From Auraticoccus monumenti (lineage in GTDB: Bacteria > Actinomycetota > Actinomycetes > Propionibacteriales > Propionibacteriaceae): a DNA stretch of 64,000 nt. Under the pieces are notes generated by a model. That model was given only the letters and a program-made list of their open reading frames with translations. It was not told the DNA's origin and made no database searches. This document shows, piece after piece, positions 33,193 through 42,112 of the stretch. Numbering within the stretch: the stretch's first letter is position 1; every line of letters begins with the position of its first letter. The translations under genes were made by a program, and so were the position numbers. The stretch is taken from contig NZ_LT629688.1 in the NCBI RefSeq assembly GCF_900101785.1, positions 1,240,001 through 1,304,000 on the forward strand, in the 5' to 3' direction.

Positions 33193-34071
33193 TCACAGAC
33201 CCCAGCCGGAGGCCGGGGTGCTGGCGCCGAGGCGGACGTCGGTGGCCCCGGGCGCGGTGAACTGCGGTCGCAGCGTCTCCCGGGTGAGGTAGTAGTCCAG
33301 GTCGAAGTCCGCGTCCCCGGTCAGAGTGCGCCACAGCCGGGCGCGGTTGATCAGCTCCAGCCGCCCCTGCACCCCGGTGGCCCAGGGGAAGGAGGTGGAG
33401 AGCTCCGCGCGCACCTGCGGGTCGTCGATGTCGTCGGTGTTCCACAGCCGGAGCTGACGCACCGTCGGGTTGAAGCGGATCTTGAACATGTAGCGGGGGT
33501 GGTCGGAGTCGTTGCGGCGGCCCCCGTGCCAGATCCCGTGGTGCAGCAGCACGACGGTGCCGGCCGGGCAGGTCAGCCGGGTCTGGCCGGCCAGGTTCTG
33601 GTAGCGCCCGATGGAGGACTCGTTGATCCGGCGCAGGTGCGTGCCGGGGACGCTGAGGGTGCCGCCCTGCTCGAGGGTCACCTCGCGCGGGTAGTACATG
33701 AGCTGGACGTCGAAGGCGTCGGTGCGGGTGTCGAGCACCGCGTCCCCGTGCATGTTCTGCGCCTCGCCGCCGTGCGGCGGCCGGACGTGCACGGCGTGGT
33801 GGTCGATGGCCGGGGCGGGTCCGACCAGGCTCTGCACCGCACCCGCCACGGCGGGGAGGTCCAGCAGCTCGCGGACGAAGGTGCCGGTCGGGAAGGCGGT
33901 GTCCAGCGGGGTGCCGTAGGGGTGGCGCTCGATGCCGGCGTCCAGCACCGCGATGGCGCGCTGGTTCAGCTCGTCGGGCACCACCGCCTCCATGACGAAG
34001 GCGCCGTGGGAGACGAAGTGGGCCATCTCGGCGGAGGTCATCAGGTTCTTGCGGTCGGTCAGGGTGCTCAT
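33193..34071 (-). CDS. phytanoyl-CoA dioxygenase family protein
   Basis: A 292-aa Fe(II)/2-oxoglutarate oxygenase. The iron triad is visible as HGD in NMHGDAVLDT and the distal His in HHGIWHGGRR; RYMFKIRFNP may carry the 2-oxoglutarate-binding Arg. The N-terminal helices (MTSAEMAHFVSHGAFVMEAV) are typical of PhyH proteins. Bacterial members hydroxylate varied small molecules, including ectoine, amino acids and natural products; the substrate here is unknown. ATG 34071 has GAGGA upstream. It is the first gene of a two-gene transcript with the 108-aa protein and is divergent from an AraC regulator 127 bp away, its likely controller. Confidence 0.88.
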   Translation of the reverse strand: MSTLTDRKNLMTSAEMAHFVSHGAFVMEAVVPDELNQRAIAVLDAGIERHPYGTPLDTAFPTGTFVRELLDLPAVAGAVQSLVGPAPAIDHHAVHVRPPHGGEAQNMHGDAVLDTRTDAFDVQLMYYPREVTLEQGGTLSVPGTHLRRINESSIGRYQNLAGQTRLTCPAGTVVLLHHGIWHGGRRNDSDHPRYMFKIRFNPTVRQLRLWNTDDIDDPQVRAELSTSFPWATGVQGRLELINRARLWRTLTGDADFDLDYYLTRETLRPQFTAPGATDVRLGASTPASGWGL

Positions 34072-34186
34072 GGGGATCCTCGGTGTGGGTGCGGATCTGG
34101 TCGTTCGGGCCGGTGGTCGGTATCCGTCATCGACGTTAGGCAGGAACGTCGGCGGCGTCGTGGTCCAGGCTGGGCGTCCGCTGGTC

Positions 34187-34192
34187 GATACT
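34187..34192 (+). promoter_or_regulatory. -10 element of leaderless araC-type promoter
   Basis: GATACT lies exactly 6 nt upstream of GTG 34199 and there is no Shine-Dalgarno sequence. An earlier in-frame GTG at 34193 would sit between promoter and transcript start, so 34199 is preferred. Confidence 0.45.
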
Positions 34193-34198
34193 GTGCAC

Positions 34199-34978
34199 GT
34201 GCGTGATGCCCACCTCGACCTCGCCGAGCCGCCGCGACCGGCCACCGTCAACGTCGGGGTGCACGGCGTCCGGGCCCGCACCGAGACCTACCGGCTCCCC
34301 GAGCTCTGGCAGCTCCACCTCTACGACTACGCCGCGACGCTGCTGCTGGACGGCGTCGAGCACGCGGTCGCCCCGGGCACGGTGTCCCTGACGCCCCCGG
34401 GCACGACCTCGGAGATGCGCTACCGCGGGCGCTCCGAGCACCTCTACGCCCACTTCCGCGCCCCCTCCGCCGACCGGCCCTGCGGCATCGGCCTGGTCAG
34501 CAGCAGCGGCACCGACCTCCCGGTCCTGCGGACGCTGATGGTCTCGGCGGTGCAGCACGCCCGGACGCGCCCGGAGCGGAGCCGGGCCGACCTGTGGATG
34601 GTGCTGCTGCGGCTGTCCGAGCGAGCCGGGCCGGCCGGGGCGGTGCCCGGACCGGACCACGTCTCGGCGGCGATGAGCTGGATCGAGACCCGGCTGGCCG
34701 AGCCGATCACCGTGCCGCGGGTGGCCGCGGCGGTCGGCGTCTCCCACAACCACCTGACCCGGCTGTTCCGGCAGCGGACCGGGGGCAGCGTGGTCGGCTA
34801 CGTGCGGCGCCGGCGGGTGGAGGTCGCCCAGCACCTGCTCGGCAGCAGCACCCTGTCGGTGGCCTCGGTGGCGGCGACGGTCGGGTTCTCCGACCTGCAG
34901 AGCCTCAACAAGGCGTGCCGGGCCGAGCTGGGGCTGTCCCCGCGCCAGCTCAGGGACGCGCGGCCGGGCGAGGGGTGA
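34199..34978 (+). CDS. AraC family transcriptional regulator
   Basis: A 259-aa regulator with an N-terminal cupin-like sensing domain (residues about 15-110; TYRLPELWQLHLYDYAATLL and GTVSLTPPGTTSEMRYRG) and two C-terminal AraC helix-turn-helix motifs (about 160-255): ITVPRVAAAVGVSHNHLTRL and LSVASVAATVGFSDLQSLNK, the second followed by ELGLSPRQLRD. It diverges from the phytanoyl-CoA dioxygenase operon and most likely activates it in response to a small effector. The transcript is predicted to be leaderless. It converges on the gamma-glutamyltransferase gene. Confidence 0.9.
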   Translation: MRDAHLDLAEPPRPATVNVGVHGVRARTETYRLPELWQLHLYDYAATLLLDGVEHAVAPGTVSLTPPGTTSEMRYRGRSEHLYAHFRAPSADRPCGIGLVSSSGTDLPVLRTLMVSAVQHARTRPERSRADLWMVLLRLSERAGPAGAVPGPDHVSAAMSWIETRLAEPITVPRVAAAVGVSHNHLTRLFRQRTGGSVVGYVRRRRVEVAQHLLGSSTLSVASVAATVGFSDLQSLNKACRAELGLSPRQLRDARPGEG

Positions 34979-34998
34979 TCCGGCCCACCGACGCCGTC

Positions 34999-35033
34999 CC
35001 CGCCGACCCGTCGAGGAGGACGGTGCCGGCGGG
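34999..35033. terminator. bidirectional terminator hairpin
   Basis: CCCGCCG (34999-35005) pairs perfectly with CGGCGGG (35027-35033). It lies in the 67-bp gap between the converging AraC and gamma-glutamyltransferase genes. Confidence 0.35.
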
Positions 35034-35045
35034 TCGCGGTGCGGC

Positions 35046-36860
35046 TCAGCCGTCCCCGGGGTCGACCACCATCGCGCTGCCACCGCCCCGGCGGACGGGC
35101 TCGGCCACCGCCTGCAGGGTCCCGTCGGGTCTCAGCTCGACCGCCGCGACGGCCCCGATCTCGGCGGTGGTGGTGAAGCTGTGGCCCAGCCCGGCCAGGT
35201 CCTGCGTGGCGAAGCCGGGTTCGACCTGGGTGCTCGCACCGTTGCGCTCGCTGGCCCGGGGCGCGGCCACCGCCTCCGGCAGGGTCAGGTCGAGGTCCAC
35301 GCGGTTCACCAGGGTCTGCAGCACGGTGGTGATGATGGTCGCCCCGCCGGGGGAGCCCAGCGCCAGCCACGGCTCGCCGTCCCGCAGCACGATCGTGGGC
35401 GCCATCGAGCTGCGCGGCCGCTTGCCGGGCCCGGGCAGGTTGGGGTCGTCCCCGCCCTGGGTGTCGGTGAAGCTGAAGTCGGTGAGCTCGTTGTTGAGCA
35501 GGAAGCCCCGGTCCGGCACCACGATGCCGCTGCCCCCGGTCTGCTCGATGGTCAACGTGTAGGAGACCACGTTGCCCCAGCGGTCCGCGGTGGTCAGGTG
35601 GGTGGTCGACAGGCCCTCGTGGTCGTCCTCGGGCACGGCGGTGCCGCTCGGGCAGCCGGCGTAGACGCCGTCCGGGCTCCCCGGGGCGATCGGTCGGGGC
35701 AGGGTGGAGCCGGGGTCGATCAGGCAGGCCCGCTCCGCGGCGAACCCGTCCGACAGCAGCTCCCCGACCGGGACGTCCACCGCGGCCGGGTCGCCGACGT
35801 AGCGGCCGCGGTCGGCGAAGGCGATCCCGCTGGCCTCCAGGTAGTGGTGCAGCGCCTGGGTGGTGCCCATCCCGGCCAGGTCGAACTGCTCCAGCACGTT
35901 GAGCGCCTCGCCCACGGTGGTGCCGCCGCTGGAGGGCGGGGCCATCCCGTAGACCTCCAGACCGCGGTAGCCCACGGACGTCGGTGCCCGCTCGACCACC
36001 TCGTAGGCGGCCAGGTCCGCCGCCGTCAGCAGCCCCGGGCGGGCCACCCGCGTCGACCCCTCGGCCAGCGGCGGGTCCTGCACCGCGGCCAGCAGGTCGG
36101 CCGCGACCGGTCCCTCGCGCAGGGCGTCGGAGCCGTCACGGGCGATGGCCCGGTAGGTGGCGGCGAGGTCGGGGTTGCGCAGCCTGCTGCCCATCCGGGG
36201 CAGCTCGCCGTCGGGCAGGTACAGCTCGGCGGTGGCGGGGAAGTCGGCGAAGCGGGCGGCGTTGCTCTCGGTCTGGCTGCGGAAGGTCTCGTCCACCACG
36301 AAGCCGCGGCTGGCCACCACCGTCGCCCGGGTCATCGCCCGGCGCAACGACACGCTGCCCCAGCGCTCCAGGGCGGTCTCCCAGGTGGCGACCGTGCCGG
36401 GGACGCCGACCGACAGGCCGCTGGTGACCGCCTCGGCGAAGGGGATCGGCTGCCCGTCGGGGGCGAAGGTGTCGGCCCGCATCGCCGCGGGCGCGGTCTC
36501 CCGTCCGTCCAGGGTGTGCACCTCGCCGGTGGCCGCCTCGTAGTGGACGAGGAAGCCGCCGCCGCCGATGCCGGCGGAGTAGGGCTCGGTGACGCCGAGG
36601 GTCGCGGCGGCGGCCACGGCGGCGTCCACGGCGTTGCCGCCGCGTCGGAGCATCTCGATCCCGGCGGCGGTGGCGTCGGGGTCGACGGTGGAGACGGCGC
36701 CGCCGGTGCCCTCGGCGACCGCCACCTTGGGCGGTGTCCGCGGCCCGGCCTCGACCGGTGGTGCGGCGGTCAGCAGCCCGGCGGTGAGGCCGAGGGCGAG
36801 CACGGCGGCGCAGGGGCGCAGCGACCGTGCCGGACGTGTGGACAGTGGCAGACGGGACAT
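35046..36860 (-). CDS. ggt: gamma-glutamyltransferase
   Basis: A 604-aa secreted Ntn-hydrolase that cleaves or transfers the gamma-glutamyl group of glutathione-like compounds. A signal peptide of about 38 residues is present (positively charged start, hydrophobic CAAVLALGLTAGLLTA, then APPVEA). The large-subunit motif VSTVDPDATAAGIEMLRRGG is followed by GIGGGGFLVHY. Autocleavage should occur before Thr419 in STTHLTTADRWGN, the new N-terminus and nucleophile; downstream GSGIVVPDRGFLLNNELTDF and SPGGATIITTVLQ complete the active site. The upstream sequence GGGAGGA is a good ribosome-binding site. Actinobacteria make mycothiol more often than glutathione, so the natural substrate may be another gamma-glutamyl compound. 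Confidence 0.94.
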   Translation of the reverse strand: MSRLPLSTRPARSLRPCAAVLALGLTAGLLTAAPPVEAGPRTPPKVAVAEGTGGAVSTVDPDATAAGIEMLRRGGNAVDAAVAAAATLGVTEPYSAGIGGGGFLVHYEAATGEVHTLDGRETAPAAMRADTFAPDGQPIPFAEAVTSGLSVGVPGTVATWETALERWGSVSLRRAMTRATVVASRGFVVDETFRSQTESNAARFADFPATAELYLPDGELPRMGSRLRNPDLAATYRAIARDGSDALREGPVAADLLAAVQDPPLAEGSTRVARPGLLTAADLAAYEVVERAPTSVGYRGLEVYGMAPPSSGGTTVGEALNVLEQFDLAGMGTTQALHHYLEASGIAFADRGRYVGDPAAVDVPVGELLSDGFAAERACLIDPGSTLPRPIAPGSPDGVYAGCPSGTAVPEDDHEGLSTTHLTTADRWGNVVSYTLTIEQTGGSGIVVPDRGFLLNNELTDFSFTDTQGGDDPNLPGPGKRPRSSMAPTIVLRDGEPWLALGSPGGATIITTVLQTLVNRVDLDLTLPEAVAAPRASERNGASTQVEPGFATQDLAGLGHSFTTTAEIGAVAAVELRPDGTLQAVAEPVRRGGGSAMVVDPGDG

Positions 36861-37020
36861 CGTCGTCCTCCCGGTGGCGGTGGTGCCGACGCTAACCCCG
36901 CCGCCCGGCGGCGTCCAGAGCCGGGTCGACCCGGTTCGCGGAGTGCGTCGCGGCCACCGTTCACCTCCGGTTCAGGTGCGGGCCTGGTCCTGTCGGCCGG
37001 CAGGGTGCAGGCTCGTCCCC

Positions 37021-38631
37021 ATGAGGCACCCCGCTCCGCTGTCCACCGTCCTCGCCCTGGCCTGCGTGGCCGCCCTCGGGCTCGGCGCCGCGCCGGGGGC
37101 CGCCGCCGAGCCGGACGTCCCCGCGCTGCCCCTCGGGCCCGCCGGGCTGGCGCAGACCGAGGTCACCACCCGGCTGGCCGACGGTGTGACCCACACCCAG
37201 ATCGTCCGTGGCGCCCCCGACGCGGCGACGCCCTGGGTGGTGGAGCTGGCCATCCCCGCCACCGGCCCCGACCCCGACGCGCCTGCCCGGGCGGTCCAGG
37301 ACCGGGCCAGCGCCGACGCCCTGATGGCCCGCCTGGCCGCGGCCGGGTTCCCCGCGGAGGTCCAGCCGGTGCGGCAGCCGGCCGTCGCGGACGTCCCCGC
37401 CTCGGTGAGCGGGTACCGGGTCCGGCTGACCGCCGGGTACCCCACCCAGGAGGCCGCCCGGGCCGCGGTGGCGGCCCTGCGCGGCGCCGGGTTCAGCGCT
37501 CGCGACTGGTACCGCGGCTGGGACGGCGGCAGCACCGACGTCGGCCGGTGGACGGTCAACGTGCTCACCATCGACCCGCGCACCTTCGACGGGGAGCTCG
37601 GCGCCTCCTACGGCCCCGACCTCACCGACCGCGAGAGCGTCAGCGAGCTGGCCGCCGAGGCCGGCGCCCTGGCCGCGGTCAACGCCGGCTTCTTCGTGCT
37701 CGACCCGGCCGCCGGCGCGCCGGGTGACCCGGCCGGGGCGGCGGTCTACGACGGCGACCTGGTCTCCGAGCCGGTGGGCGACCGCCCGGTGCTGGTGCTG
37801 CGCGACGACGCCCGGCGCAGCGACGTCGTCCGTCCGACCTGGCAGGGCAGCGTCACCGTCGACGGCCGGACCCGGCCCAGCCAGCGGGGTGAGCGCACCT
37901 CCCGGCTCGACGGGCAGGACCGCGTCCCGGGCCTGGTTCGCAACTGCGGCGGCACCGGCGACCAGCCCACCGACCTCCCGCTGCACGACGTCACCTGCAC
38001 CGACGACGGCGAGCTCGTCGCCTTCAGCACCGCCTTCGGGCCGACCACGCCGAGCGGCCCCGGACGCGAGGTGGTGGTGGACGGGCGCGGACGCGTGGTC
38101 CGCGTCGCCGAGCAGCGCGGGACCGCGCTGGAGCCGGGCCAGCGCTCGGTCCAGGCCACCGGTGACCGGGTGCAGGAGCTGGCGGCCGACCGGACCAGCC
38201 GGCTGCGGATCCGCACCACCCTCACCGACGGCCGGCGCCCGCTGACCGGTGACGGCGTCTCGGTGGTCAACGGCGGCCCGGAGCTGGTCCGCGACGGCCG
38301 GGCCCACGTCACCCAGGCGCGCGACGGCATGGTCCGTCCCGACGACCCGTCCTTCGCCTACGGCTGGGCCCTGCAGCGCAACCCGCGCACCTTCGCCGGG
38401 GTCGACGCCCGCGGCCGGACGGTGCTGGTCACCGTGGACGGCCGCCAGCCCGACGAGCTCGGCCTCTCCATCCCCGAGGCCGCCGACGTCGCCCTGGCCC
38501 TCGGCCTGACCGAGGCGCTCAACCTCGACGGCGGCGGCTCCACGGCGATGGTGGTGGACGGGGGTCTGGTCAGCAGCCCCTCCGACGCCGCCGGGGAGCG
38601 TCCGGTCGGGGACGTCGTCTACGTCCGCTAA
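37021..38631 (+). CDS. secreted phosphodiester glycosidase (NAGPA-like)
   Basis: A 536-aa exported protein. A signal peptide (HPAPLSTVLALACVAALGLG then APGAAAE) is followed by an N-terminal region with two SPOR-like alpha/beta units (near SADALMARLAAAGFPAEVQ and TQEAARAAVAALRGAGFSA). The C-terminal phosphodiester glycosidase domain (PF09992-like) includes ALAAVNAGFFVLD, DGVSVVNGGPELVRDG and the hallmark NLDGGGSTAMVVDGG. The human homologue uncovers mannose-6-phosphate by cleaving GlcNAc phosphodiesters; bacterial members probably act on cell-wall or extracellular glycopolymers. Divergent from ggt with 160 bp between. A palindromic element 131 nt downstream may terminate it. Confidence 0.88.
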   Translation: MRHPAPLSTVLALACVAALGLGAAPGAAAEPDVPALPLGPAGLAQTEVTTRLADGVTHTQIVRGAPDAATPWVVELAIPATGPDPDAPARAVQDRASADALMARLAAAGFPAEVQPVRQPAVADVPASVSGYRVRLTAGYPTQEAARAAVAALRGAGFSARDWYRGWDGGSTDVGRWTVNVLTIDPRTFDGELGASYGPDLTDRESVSELAAEAGALAAVNAGFFVLDPAAGAPGDPAGAAVYDGDLVSEPVGDRPVLVLRDDARRSDVVRPTWQGSVTVDGRTRPSQRGERTSRLDGQDRVPGLVRNCGGTGDQPTDLPLHDVTCTDDGELVAFSTAFGPTTPSGPGREVVVDGRGRVVRVAEQRGTALEPGQRSVQATGDRVQELAADRTSRLRIRTTLTDGRRPLTGDGVSVVNGGPELVRDGRAHVTQARDGMVRPDDPSFAYGWALQRNPRTFAGVDARGRTVLVTVDGRQPDELGLSIPEAADVALALGLTEALNLDGGGSTAMVVDGGLVSSPSDAAGERPVGDVVYVR

Positions 38632-38761
38632 CGCCCTGACGGCTGCTGACGCGCTGCGCCGAGGCCACCGGGGGGCGCCAGGACGCGTCCTCGGGCGGCT
38701 CGGGGTGGCGAGACGACGGCCCGCGACCACCCGGCACGACCGACCCGCCGCCACCCGCTCG

Positions 38762-38801
38762 GTGTGCAGCACTGCTGCGTACTCGCAGCGGGAGTGCACA
38801 C
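38762..38801 (+). repeat. 40-bp palindromic element, copy 1
   Basis: Outer arms GTGTGCA (38762-38768) and TGCACAC (38795-38801) pair perfectly; inner arms CTGCTGC (38772-38778) and GCAGCGG (38785-38791) pair with one mismatch. Thirty-one of 40 positions match a second copy at 43353. It lies between the glycosidase gene and the flavoprotein gene, both on plus, so it may be a terminator or a protein-binding site. The rest of the gap 38632-38852 contains only the flavoprotein ribosome-binding site. Confidence 0.55.
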
Positions 38802-38852
38802 TGCGGAGGCGAGGTCGCTCCGGGTGCGGGCGGTGGGAGGAGGAGGGTGACG

Positions 38853-39401
38853 GTGAGGACGATCGGAGTGGTCGCCGCGGCGGCGGCAGGAGCTCACACC
38901 CTGCGCGAGGGGCTGGTGCAGCCGCTGGTCGAGCAGGGGCAGCGGGTGACCGTGACGCTGACCCCGACCGCCCGGACCTGGTTCGACCACCTCGGTGAGA
39001 CCGCGGCGCTCGAGGACCTGACCGGGTGGCCGGTGCGCTCGGCCCCCCGCGTCTGGGGAGCGCCCCGCCCGCACCCAGACCCGGACCTGCTGGTCGCCGC
39101 CCCCCTCACCGCGAACACCTGCGCCAAGCTGGCCCTCGGCCTCGGTGACAACCAGGCCCTCACCGTGCTGTGCGAGGGCATCACCGTGCTGCCCACGGTG
39201 GTGTTCCCGCGGGTCAACGCCGCCCACACCCGCCACCCTGCGTGGGAGGAGCACCTCCGCCGGCTCCGGGCCGCCGGCGCCCACCTCGTCCAGGGCGACG
39301 ACGTGTGGCCGCTCGACGAGCCCCGCCTCAACGGCACCGAGCGACCGCTGCCGTGGAGTCACATCATCGAGACGGTCCAGCGGCTGCTGCCGGCGGTCTG
39401 A
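38853..39401 (+). CDS. flavoprotein, PPC decarboxylase-like
   Basis: A 182-aa HFCD-type flavoprotein domain related to phosphopantothenoylcysteine decarboxylase and Pad1/UbiX. Features are the Rossmann start VRTIGVVAAAAAGAHTL, APRPHPDPDLLVAAPLTANT, a phosphate/FMN loop with the conserved PLTANT stretch, and LALGLGDNQALTVL. It is not the main CoaBC, which is a larger bifunctional protein; an accessory cysteine decarboxylase or prenylated-FMN-related function is possible. GTG 38853 is preferred to GTG 38847 because the GGAGGAGGAGG tract ends directly at 38846. It stands alone, converging on crtU. Confidence 0.82.
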   Translation: MRTIGVVAAAAAGAHTLREGLVQPLVEQGQRVTVTLTPTARTWFDHLGETAALEDLTGWPVRSAPRVWGAPRPHPDPDLLVAAPLTANTCAKLALGLGDNQALTVLCEGITVLPTVVFPRVNAAHTRHPAWEEHLRRLRAAGAHLVQGDDVWPLDEPRLNGTERPLPWSHIIETVQRLLPAV

Positions 39402-39604
39402 CCACCCTTCCCGCGGCGCCCCAGGAGCCCGGGCCGGGACCGCAGCCGGGAACCGCTGGAGGTGAGCCGACCCAGGCGTCCTGCTGAGCCCGACGTCGTC
39501 GACCGGGGGTGTCTGCGCCGTCAGGGCGTGCGTCCCAGCGCCTGTCAGACGCTCAGGGGACGTGATCGGCTCTCAGGAGCAGGTTCTGACGCAGGACCGA
39601 GGCC

Positions 39605-41167
39605 TCAGGCCAGCAGACCCCGCACCGGGACCGACCAGACGTCCTCGCCGGTCCGGCCCCAGCGAGCCAGGAGCGCGTTGGCGGCCTGGAAGCCGGTGGT
39701 GGTGGCCCTCTCCATCAGGGCCACCGGGAGGTCGCAGCGCAGGCCGTCCCCGGCCAGCACCACCCGCGGGTCGGGGGTCTCGACCTCGAGCCGCTCGTCC
39801 CAGGGGCCCGTCCCGACCAGGGCGCAGTCGTCGCGCAGCAGCCACTCCTCGGCCAGCACCTGCGCGCCGTCCAGCTCCGGGTGCAGGGTCGACAGCGAGG
39901 CCCGCAGCTCCCGGCGCAGGGTGACCTCGTCCGGGGCGGACGTCCGCGACCGCTCCGCGTGGGGGTCCACCCCGGTGGGCAGGCCGACCGCGTAGGCGTG
40001 CAGCTCCACCACCGAACCACCGGTGCGGGCGGCCCAGCGCCGGGCGGTCTCCTCGAAGGTGTGCACCATGGTCACGTTGTCCAGCCCGCCGGGGAAGCCG
40101 GAGGTCCCGAGGAAGGGCAGCGTCCCGGGGGCGCAGGGCCGGTCCAGCCACATCCGCCAGACCGCGAACGAGGGCGCGCTGCGCAGGCTCGCCACCCGCT
40201 CCCGCCACGGCTCGTCGCCGATCCACGGAGCGCCGGCCACCAGCTGCTGCAGCGGACGCTGGTCGGTGGCCAGCACCACCGCGTCGGCCCGCAGCTCCGC
40301 ACCATCCACCCCGACCAGCACCCCGTCCCCGTCCTCGGCCAGCGACGTCACGGCGGTGCCGGTGCGGACCTCGGCGCCGAGGGAGGTCAGGTAGCGTCCG
40401 AGCGGGGCCCACAGCACCTGGTCGTAGTCGTCGTCGGGGACGTCGAACAGCAGCCCCTCCGCCGAGCCCAGGAAGTAGCTGTGGAACATCGCCACCAGCT
40501 CGGCCCCGGAGAACTCGTCGGGGTGGGCGAAGAAGCTGCGGGCGAAGACCTCCAGCGCCAGGTGGCGTGCCTTCGCCGGGAACCGCAGCCGGTCCAGCAC
40601 CTCGCTGGCGCTGGTGCCGTCGAGCTCGCGGAACGTCGCCGGGAAGTCCACCTCGAGCAGGTCCAGCGCGCGGCGGACGTCCACCTCGGCCAGGTCGCGG
40701 GCGGTGAAGGAGGGGCTGCGGGCCACGAAGGCGGCCATGCCGAACGGCGGGGTCCGCGGGATCCGGGCGAAGGAGTCGCGGTGCCCGCCGGCCAGCTGCA
40801 GCGGGTAGTCCGGGACGGCCACCAGGTGCCGCTGCGCCGGGTCGGTGCGGCGGAGCAGCGCGCGCAGGTTGTAGTACTGCCGGAAGAAGGCGTGGAAGCC
40901 ACGGCTCATGGTGCGCCCGTCACCCAGCGGCCAGGAGCGGACGCGCCCGCCCAGGGTGTCCTCGCGCTCGACCAGGGTGACGTGCACGCCCTGCTCGGCC
41001 AGGACGCTGGACGCCGCGAGCCCGGCGATGCCTCCGCCGACCACCACCACCGAGCGGGGACGGTGCGGGTCGGCACCGGCCCGCGGCGGCTGCGGCAGGT
41101 GCCGGACGGCGTGGCGGTCGCGGCCGGGGTGCCAGCGTCGGGTGGAGGAGGGCAGCAGGGGAGGCAT
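39605..41167 (-). CDS. crtU: carotene desaturase/methylase (isorenieratene synthase type)
   Basis: A 520-aa FAD protein of the CrtU type, which desaturates beta-carotene rings and shifts a methyl group to give aromatic (phi) end groups such as isorenieratene. The FAD motif VVVVGGGIAGLAASSVLAEQ follows a 45-residue basic extension. The diagnostic CrtU block SRGFHAFFRQYYNLRALLRR comes next, with VVLATDQRPLQQLV and the C-terminal PRVVLAGDGLRCDLPVALME. It overlaps the upstream methyltransferase gene by one base (TGATG), the same crtT-crtU order as in the Streptomyces griseus carotenoid cluster. It lies 9.4 kb from the crtE-I-B operon, with no cyclase gene in between. The unrelated flavoprotein gene converges on it. 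Confidence 0.88.
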   Translation of the reverse strand: MPPLLPSSTRRWHPGRDRHAVRHLPQPPRAGADPHRPRSVVVVGGGIAGLAASSVLAEQGVHVTLVEREDTLGGRVRSWPLGDGRTMSRGFHAFFRQYYNLRALLRRTDPAQRHLVAVPDYPLQLAGGHRDSFARIPRTPPFGMAAFVARSPSFTARDLAEVDVRRALDLLEVDFPATFRELDGTSASEVLDRLRFPAKARHLALEVFARSFFAHPDEFSGAELVAMFHSYFLGSAEGLLFDVPDDDYDQVLWAPLGRYLTSLGAEVRTGTAVTSLAEDGDGVLVGVDGAELRADAVVLATDQRPLQQLVAGAPWIGDEPWRERVASLRSAPSFAVWRMWLDRPCAPGTLPFLGTSGFPGGLDNVTMVHTFEETARRWAARTGGSVVELHAYAVGLPTGVDPHAERSRTSAPDEVTLRRELRASLSTLHPELDGAQVLAEEWLLRDDCALVGTGPWDERLEVETPDPRVVLAGDGLRCDLPVALMERATTTGFQAANALLARWGRTGEDVWSVPVRGLLA

Positions 41168-41931
41168 CACCCAGGACCCGGCTTGGTGGCCACGACCGTG
41201 TGCAGGATGTCGCGCTGCCAGTTGCCGAAGGTGCGCCGGCGGATCCCGGTGAAACCGGCCCGGTGCAGCCGCTCCTGCAGCTCCTCGACGGAGTCGAACT
41301 CCAGCACGCTGCGCCACAGGTAGCGGTGCAGCCGGCTGCGGCGGGTGACCACGACGGCCAGCGGGATCACCACCGCCCAGCAGACCAGGCTCCAGACGGC
41401 GGTGGGCAGGCGGTGCCCGCGGACGGCGTACTCGTGGACGACCAGCACCCCGCCCGGACGCAGCGCCCGGTACAGGTCGGCCACCAGCTCGTCGCGCTCG
41501 GGCACGTTGCGGACCAGGTAGGCGGCCAGCACGCCGTCCCACTCACGACCGTCCCGCCCCAGGTCCTGCGCCCGGCCGGCCCGGAAGTCGACCCAGTCCG
41601 GCCAGGACTTGGCCCGCGCCGAGGCGAGCATGCCGTCGCTGGCGTCCACCCCCTCCAGCTCGACGACGTCGCTCAGCCCGTGCTCGTGCACCGAGGCCAC
41701 CACGGCTGCGGTCGAGGCGCCCGACCCGCACCCCAGGTCCAGCAGACGCAGCGGGGCGGCGTCCGGTCCCAGCTCCTCCAGCAGCGCCGCCGCGGAGGCG
41801 CGCAGGTGCTCGTGGTAGCCGGGGTTCAGCCCGACCAGGACGTCGTAGTGCTCGGCCACCTCGCTGAAGGCGTCGGTCACCTCGGCGTCGTGGGAGCGGG
41901 GGGCTCGGTGCAGCAACGTGTCCTCCGTCAT
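41167..41931 (-). CDS. crtT: class I SAM methyltransferase (CrtT-like)
   Basis: A 254-aa methyltransferase with the SAM motif I LLDLGCGSGASTAAVVAS, an acidic strand LEGVDASDGMLASARAK, motif post-I DGVLAAYLVRNVPERDELV and LRPGGVLVVHEYAV. A hydrophobic stretch near residue 180 (VWSLVCWAVVIPLAVVV) could attach it to the membrane, where carotenoids are made. The position directly upstream of crtU with a one-base overlap matches crtT in Streptomyces griseus; the reaction of CrtT is not firmly established. ATG 41931 is chosen because GAGG lies 6 nt upstream; an earlier ATG at 41976 is possible. It diverges from an ECF sigma factor gene with 181 bp between. Confidence 0.75.
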   Translation of the reverse strand: MTEDTLLHRAPRSHDAEVTDAFSEVAEHYDVLVGLNPGYHEHLRASAAALLEELGPDAAPLRLLDLGCGSGASTAAVVASVHEHGLSDVVELEGVDASDGMLASARAKSWPDWVDFRAGRAQDLGRDGREWDGVLAAYLVRNVPERDELVADLYRALRPGGVLVVHEYAVRGHRLPTAVWSLVCWAVVIPLAVVVTRRSRLHRYLWRSVLEFDSVEELQERLHRAGFTGIRRRTFGNWQRDILHTVVATKPGPG

Positions 41932-42112
41932 GGTGTGCCTCGTGCTGTTCGACGACAGCGCCTCCTGCGGACGCATGGACCCGCCGCCGGTGCGGGCTCA
42001 CCCTAGTGGGGCGTCCGACCTGGGCCCGTCGGTGGGAGCGACCTCACACCGCGCCCGCCCACGGCGTTGAGAGGGTGGGCCCCGGGAGGGGACCGGTGGA
42101 CGAGGGAGGGTG

